Assembly: GCA_007134175.1 (NCBI GenBank)
Contig: SLLF01000251.1
Coordinates: 1-16,962, forward strand
Direction: 5' to 3'
Length of the DNA: 16,962 nt
Origin: Kiritimatiellia bacterium
Lineage (GTDB): Bacteria > Verrucomicrobiota > Kiritimatiellia > SLAD01
The position numbers and the translations under genes are program-made. Below the pieces are notes generated by a model that searched no databases, had not been told where the DNA came from, and saw only the letters and a program-made list of their open reading frames with translations. This document shows, one piece after another, positions 1 through 6,300 of this stretch (positions are counted from its first letter, which is position 1; each line of letters starts with the position of its first letter).

Positions 1-2
1 AC

Positions 3-1058
3 GCCGACGCGCTGCGCTTCAGCCTAATGATGCTGGCGGCAACCGGAACCGACGTCTACCTCTCCGACGACAAATTTGAGCTGGGCCGGAACTTCGGCAC
101 CAAGCTCTGGAACGCGGCCCGCTTCATGCAACTGCACGGGGCCACGCCCCCCGCCAACTTCGCCGCGCCCACCTTTGACCCGGCCCAGCTAAGCGCTGAC
201 GACCAGCATATCCTAGCCAAACTGCACAAGACCATTGCCACCTGCACCGACAGTCTGGAACGCTTCCGCTTCAACGATGCCGCGCGCCACGTATACGACT
301 TCCTCTGGCACCAATTCTGTGACTGGTACGTGGAGTACGCTAAACCGATCCTCTATGAACACGATCACGCGCATCGCCAGCAAGTGCTGGAAGTCATGCA
401 CTACGTCTACTCCAACGCCTTGCGCCTGCTGCATCCGTTAATGCCGTTCATTACGGAGGAACTCTGGCACGGGATGGGTTACACGCAGTTGACGGAAAGC
501 ATTATGGTTGCGCCCTGGCCGCAGGCCCGCGACGATGAACTCCTCGGCGAGTGGGGCGTGAATGCGGACGTAGTGGCCTACGTCGACGCCAAGCACGACC
601 TGATCCGGGTAGTCCGGCAATTGCGGGCGGACTACGGCCTAGCACCGCGCTGCGCGATCGAGTGCCTGATTCGACCCACCAATGAACGCTACGCCGATCG
701 GTTGCAGCAAGACCACACCTCAATCGCCACCTTGCTCGGGGCCGAGTCCGTTACCATTGACCGCCAATTCAGCCCGCCGCGCCCCATGCCTAGCGCCATC
801 AGCCAACTGGGTACCGTCTACATGCCGGTGGAAGGCCTGATTGATGTGCAGAGCGAGATTGATAAACTCAAGGGGCAGTTGGCCAAAATCGACGGTGACC
901 TGCAAAAAGTCGTACGCAAACTTGGCAACATGGAATTCATCAACAAGGCGCCGAAAGCAGTCGTGGCCCAGCAGGAAGAACGCAAGCGCGCCCTGATTGA
1001 AAAGAACGACAAACTGGAGAAACTGATCACCACCTTGTCCGAATGCGCCTCTGCATAA
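3..1058 (+). CDS. valS: Valine--tRNA ligase, C-terminal part (5' end outside window)
   Basis: ValS charges tRNA-Val with valine in the cytoplasm. The frame is open from the first bases of the window (ADALRFSLMMLAATGTD), so the ATG at 27 is internal and the catalytic HIGH region and editing domain lie upstream. Visible is the end of the catalytic core with the family pattern GRNFGTKLWNAARF. It is followed by the helical anticodon-binding domain (LHPLMPFITEELWHGM) and the ValS-specific C-terminal coiled coil (residues about 280-345 of the visible part), which carries the characteristic GNMEFINKAPKAVV. In this family the coiled coil contacts the tRNA elbow. About 351 residues are visible, out of roughly 900 usual for the family. 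The stop at 1056-1058 is 42 bases before hypA on the same strand, so cotranscription is possible. Confidence 0.96.
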   Translation, partial: ADALRFSLMMLAATGTDVYLSDDKFELGRNFGTKLWNAARFMQLHGATPPANFAAPTFDPAQLSADDQHILAKLHKTIATCTDSLERFRFNDAARHVYDFLWHQFCDWYVEYAKPILYEHDHAHRQQVLEVMHYVYSNALRLLHPLMPFITEELWHGMGYTQLTESIMVAPWPQARDDELLGEWGVNADVVAYVDAKHDLIRVVRQLRADYGLAPRCAIECLIRPTNERYADRLQQDHTSIATLLGAESVTIDRQFSPPRPMPSAISQLGTVYMPVEGLIDVQSEIDKLKGQLAKIDGDLQKVVRKLGNMEFINKAPKAVVAQQEERKRALIEKNDKLEKLITTLSECASA

Positions 1059-1100
1059 GCACCGCGTGACGGCGCGCATCAGGCGCAGGAGCTACCCCCC

Positions 1101-1442
1101 ATGCATGAGGTTGGACTGGCGCAGGAAACGCTTGACCTGGCCATGGCTGCCGCAAACCGCGGACAGGCCCAGGTGATCACGGTCCTGCGCGTGGCCGTAG
1201 GCGAACTATCTGGGGTGGAAGTGGAGGCCCTGCGATTTGCGTTGGAAACGCTTGCGAAGGATACACCCGCAGCCGGGGCGCGGATTGAGATTGAGAAAGT
1301 ACCGGCGCGCGCGTATTGTGAAACTTGTGCAGCCGCGTTTGCCGCGACGGTCCACGCCTATGCCTGTCCGCGCTGTGGCCGGGTCTGTCCCCAGGTGACG
1401 CAAGGCAAGGATTTGCGTTTGGTATCATTGGAGGTGCAGTAA
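1101..1442 (+). CDS. hypA: Hydrogenase maturation nickel metallochaperone HypA
   Basis: HypA delivers nickel, together with HypB, to the large subunit of [NiFe] hydrogenases and in some bacteria to urease. The 113-residue product has the usual HypA length. It begins MHE, where His2 and Glu3 belong to the known N-terminal nickel site. A C-terminal zinc ribbon is formed by C73-E-T-C76 and C89-P-R-C92. The start ATG at 1101 is preceded by AGGAG (1087-1091) at 9-base spacing and is fixed by the conserved MHE. hypB begins one base after its stop codon, so the two are very likely cotranslated. No hydrogenase structural gene is visible, so the client enzyme is unknown from this window. Confidence 0.95.
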   Translation: MHEVGLAQETLDLAMAAANRGQAQVITVLRVAVGELSGVEVEALRFALETLAKDTPAAGARIEIEKVPARAYCETCAAAFAATVHAYACPRCGRVCPQVTQGKDLRLVSLEVQ

Positions 1443-1443
1443 A

Positions 1444-2217
1444 ATGTGTGAAGAATGCGGTTGCGGCCTAACCACTAACGAGCCTACCAGCCATGCCCAT
1501 TCCCATGGTCATCCCCACACGCACCACCACGGGCATACCCACGATGATGCCCGGGTGATCGAAGTGCGGCAATCGATTCTCTCGCGCAACGAACGGCTGG
1601 CCGAGCGCAATCGCGGCATGTTCATGGCGCACGGTGTCACCGCCGTTAACCTGATGTCCTCGCCGGGCTCAGGCAAGACCGCCTGGCTCGAACACATCTT
1701 CGCCGCTGAACCCGGCTTATCGGCCGCCGTAATCACCGGCGATCTGGCCACGGAAAACGATGCGCAACGACTACAAACCGCCGGCGCGCGGGCTGTACAA
1801 ATCACCACCGGCACCGTCTGCCACCTCGACGCCCACCTGTTGCATCACGCCTTGGAACAGCTGCCCCTGGCTGAACTCAACTGGCTCTTTATCGAGAATG
1901 TCGGCAATCTCGTCTGCCCCGCCTCGTTCGATCTGGGCGAACAATTGCGGGTAGTCCTAATGTCTGTCACCGAAGGAGAAGACAAGCCGCTCAAATATCC
2001 GGTCATCTTTCACGACGCCGACCTGGTGCTCCTGACCAAGATCGATCTCGCCGACGCGGTGGAGTTCGACCGGGAACGCGCCAACACTGCGATCCGCCAA
2101 GTCGCGCCTCAGGCCGGAATCATCGAGTGCTCCGCCAAGACCGGCACCGGCTACGACGCCTGGCGCGACTGGTTAGACAGGAAAACCCAGCGGCCCCATA
2201 GATTCACGAGTGAATAG
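1444..2217 (+). CDS. hypB: Hydrogenase maturation GTPase HypB, nickel-binding
   Basis: HypB is a SIMIBI-class GTPase that drives nickel insertion into [NiFe] hydrogenase. Three parts are visible. The first is an N-terminal CxxCGC site (C2, C5, C7), known in E. coli HypB as the high-affinity nickel site. The second is a histidine-rich stretch with ten His between residues 17 and 33, a likely nickel storage tract. The third is the G domain, with P-loop SSPGSGKT (residues 72-79), ITGDLATENDA, ENVGNLVCPA and the guanine-specificity-like TKID. The Cys-His pair in TGTVCHLDA matches the family's G-domain metal site. Length is 257 residues. The ribosome binding site GGAGG (1430-1434) lies inside the end of hypA, 9 bases before the ATG. 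Most genomes carry the CxxCGC site or the His tract; here both occur. Confidence 0.96.
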   Translation: MCEECGCGLTTNEPTSHAHSHGHPHTHHHGHTHDDARVIEVRQSILSRNERLAERNRGMFMAHGVTAVNLMSSPGSGKTAWLEHIFAAEPGLSAAVITGDLATENDAQRLQTAGARAVQITTGTVCHLDAHLLHHALEQLPLAELNWLFIENVGNLVCPASFDLGEQLRVVLMSVTEGEDKPLKYPVIFHDADLVLLTKIDLADAVEFDRERANTAIRQVAPQAGIIECSAKTGTGYDAWRDWLDRKTQRPHRFTSE

Positions 2218-2267
2218 GGACATAGAAGTGCTATTCTAGAAGCGACATTCCCTGGTATCACATAATT

Positions 2268-2384
2268 ATGCATCACGGAATTCGATTTAGCGGCTGGCTG
2301 GCGGTGGTAATAGTACTCAGGCTGTCGCAGAGCTACGGCGCACCGGGGCGCGTGGAACAATTTGACACGCGTGGTCATTCCTGA
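2268..2384 (+). other. Short frame encoding a Sec signal peptide, out of frame with the repeat protein that follows
   Basis: From the ATG at 2268 the frame encodes 38 residues beginning MHHGIRFSG, then a hydrophobic stretch WLAVVIVLRLS and a plausible signal-peptidase region near QSYGA. It ends at TGA 2382-2384. The following repeat protein is in the +1 frame relative to this one and has no signal peptide of its own. That downstream frame is open from 2314, so the two overlap for about 70 bases. Joining them near the G run at 2345-2348 would give SYGAPG followed by AWNNLTRVVIPD, which leads naturally into the first repeat. I therefore read this as the true N terminus of the repeat protein, separated by a one-base error or mutation. 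No good ribosome binding site is seen upstream, and programmed frameshifting is not supported. Confidence 0.55.
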
Positions 2385-4425
2385 CGCTGTCGAGTTGATC
2401 TCTGGTTACGTATTCTCTCAATATGATAATCTGGCCGAAATAAAGATAGGTACCGGCTTAAGGCAAATTGTGGGCCCGGCCTTCATTGGCAATCCACAAC
2501 TACGCGCAATCAGCGTGGCGGAAGGAAACAACTTGTACACCGATGTGGATGGCGTGTTGTTCGACAAGGATATGCGTACCCTGATCTGTTTCCCCGGTGG
2601 TCGCGGCGGTTCATATGCCGTCCCTGACACGGTAACGCATATAGCGGATCGCGCCTTCGAGGGCAGTCGGCAGCTTACAGCGGTCACGATACCGGACCGA
2701 GTAACCCATATCGGGGACCATGCTTTCCATGAATGTGTAAATCTAGAGCACGTACAGTTTGGCAAATGTGTCTCGCATATTGGAACCCATGCTTTTGCCG
2801 GATGCGACAAGCTGGCTGAATTACACCTTCCGGGACGATTGCTGACTATCGGGGCCAAAGCGTTCTCGAACAACCCCGCCTTTGCCTGGTGTAAGAGCCT
2901 GAAAACCATCACTCTCCCCGACAGCCTCACGGAAATTCCATCTTCTGCCTTTGTGCGCGCCGAGTCGCTGGAAAGCGTTAGGCTCGGCCGTTATGTGACT
3001 CATATCCGCTCGAACGCTTTCGGGTTCTGCACGCGGCTTTCACAAATCGCCTTTTCCAACGGTCTTGATTATATTGGCGCCTCGGCGTTCTTCAGGTGCA
3101 CAAGCCTGACCCGCATTGAATTGCCCGATTCATTCACCACGCTCAGCGGCGCGGCATTTGCGCAATGCACCAATCTGACGGACGTAATGCTGGGCAACCG
3201 ATTAACCCATATCGGGCCTCGCGCCTTTAAAGACTGCACCGCCCTGGAAGAATTGACCATCCCTAACGGCGTAACGCGTATCGAGGATTCGGCGTTCGAA
3301 GGTTGCACTAGTTTGACCCGGCTTGATATTCCGGACAGTGTCGTGCATTTCGGGCGGCTTCGCTTTGGTCAGCCGTTACACGCCACCCAGTCTCCGTTTG
3401 CGGGTTGTATCAATCTCAAGCAACTGCGGATCGGTCACGGCGTCACGGAATTGCCGCAAAGGCTCTTTACAGACCTGGTAAACCTGGCCGATTTGGAAAT
3501 CGGTGACGGCGTCACAGAGTTGTCAGCCAACTTGTTTCGCGGTACGCCAAACCTATCCCGTCTTGTCATTGGCAACGGTGTGACTTCCTTGGACGAAGTC
3601 TTTTTCAGCGCTCTGCCTGCGCTGAAAGAGGTTCACCTGGGAGCCGGCATCGAGCGCATTGAGGCGCGCATATTTGAGCGCCTCCGCAATCTGCGCCACG
3701 TGAAGCTGGGAGCTTATGTCACCCATATCGGCGACCGCGCTTTTTCAGGCTGTACGGCCTTGACGAAAATTACCATCCCGGACCAGGTCGAGCACATCGG
3801 AGCCAGCGCCTTTCAGAACTGTACGGCACTAACGAAAGTACACTTTGGTGAGGGCCTATTAACCATCGGTGACCGTGCCTTCCTCGCCTGCACCAACTTG
3901 CAAGAGGTAATCTTGCCGAGCATGGTCATGGAGATCGGGGAAAGTGCATTTCAGCACGGTACAGCCTTGGAGCGTTTGGAGTTAAATCCCAGTCTGGGAC
4001 GGATCGGACCCCGGGCTTTTGCGGATTGTCCCCGTTTGCAGCGCGTGGTGCTGCCCGATTCTGTCAGGCACATCGAAGCCGGAGCGTTTCAGCGCGCCGC
4101 TGCGCTGGAGCGCGTAACGTTCGGTAGCCGGGTGGAGACGATCGGGGATTACGCATTTTCCGGCTGCGAGCGGCTGCGCCACGTCACGTTGCCGACCAGC
4201 ATGGAGCAGATTGGGGCCTACGCGTTCTTCGGCTGCACCGGATTGCGCTCGATCTATTTCCGGGGCGACGCGCCGACCGTCGGTCCCGAATGGCTGCGCG
4301 GCGCCGAACCGGTTACGCTCTACCGGCGCGCTCGCACGGAGGGCTGGTCGGCACGCGGCGAACCGTGGGGCGGCCAGCCCCGGGTGCGGCGGCGCATCAC
4401 CAGGTATATTTTACCGTATAGGTGA
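2362..4425 (+). CDS. BspA-type leucine-rich-repeat surface or secreted protein (5' end apparently frameshifted)
   Basis: The product consists almost entirely of about two dozen BspA/TpLRR repeats of roughly 23 residues. The consensus is C-xx-L-xx-V-x-IPDxVTxIGxxAFxxC, for example LTKITIPDQVEHIGASAFQN. Such repeats form an extracellular solenoid often used for adhesion or binding, but the ligand cannot be told from sequence. Repeats between residues about 330 and 450 are less regular, with LF or FF in place of AF. The C terminus carries a GDAPTVGPEWL element followed by a WGGQP tail, as in secreted PVC-group members of this family. No membrane anchor or sorting signal is seen. The only start in this frame is a TTG (2362) without a ribosome binding site; the likely true N terminus is the signal peptide encoded from 2268 in another frame. 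Base composition climbs along the gene. The 3' end overlaps the convergent gene by 29 bases. Confidence 0.85.
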   Translation: MTRVVIPDAVELISGYVFSQYDNLAEIKIGTGLRQIVGPAFIGNPQLRAISVAEGNNLYTDVDGVLFDKDMRTLICFPGGRGGSYAVPDTVTHIADRAFEGSRQLTAVTIPDRVTHIGDHAFHECVNLEHVQFGKCVSHIGTHAFAGCDKLAELHLPGRLLTIGAKAFSNNPAFAWCKSLKTITLPDSLTEIPSSAFVRAESLESVRLGRYVTHIRSNAFGFCTRLSQIAFSNGLDYIGASAFFRCTSLTRIELPDSFTTLSGAAFAQCTNLTDVMLGNRLTHIGPRAFKDCTALEELTIPNGVTRIEDSAFEGCTSLTRLDIPDSVVHFGRLRFGQPLHATQSPFAGCINLKQLRIGHGVTELPQRLFTDLVNLADLEIGDGVTELSANLFRGTPNLSRLVIGNGVTSLDEVFFSALPALKEVHLGAGIERIEARIFERLRNLRHVKLGAYVTHIGDRAFSGCTALTKITIPDQVEHIGASAFQNCTALTKVHFGEGLLTIGDRAFLACTNLQEVILPSMVMEIGESAFQHGTALERLELNPSLGRIGPRAFADCPRLQRVVLPDSVRHIEAGAFQRAAALERVTFGSRVETIGDYAFSGCERLRHVTLPTSMEQIGAYAFFGCTGLRSIYFRGDAPTVGPEWLRGAEPVTLYRRARTEGWSARGEPWGGQPRVRRRITRYILPYR

Positions 4426-5983
4426 TCACGACTTCCTCGTCCGGATCAACCGGTGTGGGAAATCGGATGGTCTGGCTGTCCAGTTGCTCGAACGGGGCGG
4501 AATATTCCACAATCTCCCACGTGTACCAGCGGTAGAGCGGCTCGACCACAGCAATCGTAACACTTTCATCCTGCTTGCGGTTGCGCACCTTGATTTCGAA
4601 CGACTCGGTGATGGTATTGTTCCGGTTGTCGCGCTGGAAATCAGTACGCCGCCGCTCCCCGACCAAATCAAAGGCGTTGCCGGTGTAGATGCGCAGCGTC
4701 TCGTTGCGGGGTGTGTGCTCAATTTCGTTTTCACCCACAAACTCCAATGCGCCATCGGTATCCTCGCGATAAAAGCGAACGCGCCCCGCAGGCAACGGCA
4801 TACCAAGGCCATTTTCCTCCGTATTTTCGATCTCTCGGTAGATCCAAACCCGATTGTTCGACTGCACGCCAAACGATTGATCGTTGCGAACGCGCTCCGG
4901 ATTCCACGTGCGCCAGAAACTTGGGAATAGTCCGGAACCGTTGTAAATGTATAAACGCCGCCCCTCCACTTCATCGGCCCTCACGAACTCCACCTGTTTA
5001 GTTTCCCGGTCGCGCAACGTCGTCCGCCGTGTCAGTATGTAGATATGGTACTCGTCGAACTCCCGCTGCTCAACGGACGGTTCCGCTGGAGCCATGTATA
5101 CGCCTGCTGCTCGGAATTCCGTACGAACACCGCGATCTTGAGGCTGAATCCGGCTGACATCCCCGGCCAGCAGCTTGATGCGGGCGTCGGGAAAAGTGCG
5201 ACCGCTTTGGTTGTCCATGGTCACCCAGCCCAGCAGCGCACCGCGATCCCCCTCCTCCGGTACCACCCAGTTGTAGTCCGCTTCCCAGCTAAAACCGCCG
5301 GAGAGGTAACTCAACTCCAACTGTTCACGAACGGCCTGGTCTGCTTCCAAGGTCCAGTGCAGCGTCGGCTTCATGATCGAATCGTCGCCAAGTTCCGGGA
5401 ACAGAGGCAGGCCCGGCAACTGGAAACGGAGCAAACCGTCCACCTCGATGATGGGCGCATTGCCGCCACCCGCACCACCCCGCATGCGCTGGGTCGTGGC
5501 ATAGCGCTGGCCGTATCGCTGCATGGCTTGAGCGTGCATCACATACGGCGCGCGCACGATCCGGCCCCGCACGGTGGCGGGCTGGCCATCCACCGTGGTC
5601 AGGAAATCGATCTCCTCGCCCTCGAACACCTGCAACAGGAATTCCTGCGACACGGGATCGTTGCGATAATTCTGCTCCACGATACGCAGCGAGACCTTAC
5701 CCGCCGGATCGCGCAGGATGACCGACGGCGGTTCCAGGTGCGCGGTGATTTCAGAAAACGCAACCGTATTGAGACCAGGCTCCAGGTCTAGCATGACCGG
5801 TTCGCGGACAACCCCGAAATGCTGATTGTAGAGCGTCAGCGACGCGCCGGATTCCGCCGTGGTCGACTGGGGAGGTCCGTACAGGCCGATCAGCGCGCTG
5901 CACAGCAGGCCGCGCCAAGCTACAACGGGAATACGCTTACCGCAGCGCCGCAGGTGAGAAGGAAGAGGAATGCGATTTCGCAT
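4397..5983 (-). CDS. Exported DUF4139-domain protein of unknown function
   Basis: I chose the ATG at 5983 (528 residues) over the upstream ATG at 6034. It has GGAG (5992-5995) eight bases before it and leads into a signal-like N terminus: a basic stretch (HLRRCGKR), then the hydrophobic VVAWRGLLCSALIGLYG. The mature part starts with a beta-rich domain (LTLYNQHFGVVREPV). A glycine-rich linker near residue 175 follows (MRGGAGGGN), then the DUF4139 signature LSYLSGGFSWEADYNW and GWVTMDNQSGRTFPDARIKL around residues 225-280. The C terminus is a beta-rich fold ending VVITYTVKYTW. Members of this family are described only as exported proteins of unknown role. The protein probably acts in the periplasm or at the cell surface. 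It is the only gene of its unit visible here and ends inside the convergent repeat-protein gene. Confidence 0.82.
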   Translation of the reverse strand: MRNRIPLPSHLRRCGKRIPVVAWRGLLCSALIGLYGPPQSTTAESGASLTLYNQHFGVVREPVMLDLEPGLNTVAFSEITAHLEPPSVILRDPAGKVSLRIVEQNYRNDPVSQEFLLQVFEGEEIDFLTTVDGQPATVRGRIVRAPYVMHAQAMQRYGQRYATTQRMRGGAGGGNAPIIEVDGLLRFQLPGLPLFPELGDDSIMKPTLHWTLEADQAVREQLELSYLSGGFSWEADYNWVVPEEGDRGALLGWVTMDNQSGRTFPDARIKLLAGDVSRIQPQDRGVRTEFRAAGVYMAPAEPSVEQREFDEYHIYILTRRTTLRDRETKQVEFVRADEVEGRRLYIYNGSGLFPSFWRTWNPERVRNDQSFGVQSNNRVWIYREIENTEENGLGMPLPAGRVRFYREDTDGALEFVGENEIEHTPRNETLRIYTGNAFDLVGERRRTDFQRDNRNNTITESFEIKVRNRKQDESVTIAVVEPLYRWYTWEIVEYSAPFEQLDSQTIRFPTPVDPDEEVVITYTVKYTW

Positions 5984-6172
5984 GGCACATGCTCCGTTTA
6001 TGAGTGAACTCACGAACCGATCAACAACTGACACCGTCGCATCCTAGCCGTTGCGTAATCGGTCCACAACGTCAAAAGCGGCTGAAGCAGTCCCCATTTT
6101 GTCCGTTGCCCGCTGTCGACAGAACTGTGAGTTGGGCTTGTCAGAGCCGAAGGGGTGTGGCAGCATCGACCG

Positions 6173-6187
6173 TTCCAAGCCTTGGAA
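6173..6187. repeat. Palindrome copy 1, TTCCAAGCCTTGGAA
   Basis: Perfect 15-base inverted repeat: arms TTCCAAG and CTTGGAA around a central C. It is the first of four copies whose start points are 32, 31 and 32 bases apart. Confidence 0.92.
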
Positions 6188-6204
6188 GTTCGCGGGCGGT
6201 GATT

Positions 6205-6219
6205 TTCCAGGCCTTGGAA
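6205..6219. repeat. Palindrome copy 2, TTCCAGGCCTTGGAA (one base differs)
   Basis: Same 15-base element with A to G at position 6, which breaks one pair of the outer dyad but creates an inner AGGCCT. It begins 32 bases after copy 1 and is followed by a run of seven T. Confidence 0.9.
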
Positions 6220-6235
6220 CTTTTTTTGCAGATTT

Positions 6236-6250
6236 TTCCAAGCCTTGGAA
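6236..6250. repeat. Palindrome copy 3, TTCCAAGCCTTGGAA
   Basis: Perfect copy, 31 bases after copy 2, preceded by three further T. The spacer between copies 2 and 3 is 16 bases and shares no sequence with the other spacers. Confidence 0.92.
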
Positions 6251-6265
6251 CGATGGCGACCCTGG

Positions 6266-6284
6266 TTTTCCAAGCCTTGGAAAA
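6266..6284. repeat. Palindrome copy 4, extended form, next to the leuS ribosome binding site
   Basis: The core TTCCAAGCCTTGGAA (6268-6282) is extended by two bases on each side into a 19-base perfect inverted repeat, TTTTCCAAG-C-CTTGGAAAA. It starts 32 bases after copy 3 by core position. Its right edge is one base from the leuS ribosome binding site GGGGAG (6286-6291) and 16 bases from the ATG. In RNA it could form a stem of up to eight pairs with a GCC loop. A protein bound to the DNA, or a hairpin in the mRNA here, could therefore affect leuS expression. Confidence 0.92.
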
Positions 6285-6300
6285 CGGGGAGACCGACAGC

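Larger units (their letters stand above)
5984..6300. promoter_or_regulatory. Divergent intergenic region between the DUF4139 gene and leuS
   Basis: This 317-base stretch separates two divergent genes, so promoters for both should lie here. The half next to the DUF4139 gene (5984-6170) shows its ribosome binding site and a weak, unconvincing promoter-like pair on the minus strand (TTGTGG, 17 bases, TAGGAT). The half next to leuS (6173-6284) is taken up by four regularly spaced palindromes, listed separately. The leuS ribosome binding site GGGGAG is at 6286-6291. No tRNA, T-box-like leader or rho-independent terminator was recognised. Several frames happen to stay open across it, but the encoded peptides are only translations of the repeated palindrome. 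Confidence 0.6.

Noticed and set aside
2216..2253. A terminator after hypB
   Set aside because: AGGGA/TCCCT and TAGAA/TTCTA arms exist, but the stems are short and no T run follows.
2314..2384. Programmed ribosomal frameshifting joining the signal peptide to the repeat protein
   Set aside because: No slippery heptamer, stem-loop or stop-adjacent shift signal is evident. A one-base indel is simpler.
4211..5791. Plus-strand open frames of 239 and 248 codons opposite the DUF4139 gene
   Set aside because: They overlap the repeat protein or the DUF4139 gene antisense and have no recognisable motif.
6000..6013. TGAGTGAACTCA dyad before the DUF4139 gene as an operator
   Set aside because: Arms are only five bases, within chance expectation for a region of this size.
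6173..6284. A small CRISPR array (four repeats at about 32-base period)
   Set aside because: The repeat is only 15 bases and fully palindromic, spacers are 16-17 bases, and no cas gene is in the window. A regulatory or interspersed palindrome fits better.
6004..6300. An N-terminal extension of about 99 codons on LeuS
   Set aside because: The frame is open, but the stretch encodes translated palindromes and nothing LeuS-like. The conserved LeuS N terminus and a good ribosome binding site point to 6301.
6120..6300. A T-box or leucine attenuator leader before leuS
   Set aside because: No T-box consensus, specifier loop, leucine-rich leader peptide or terminator/antiterminator pair is visible; T-boxes are also not expected outside mainly Gram-positive lineages.
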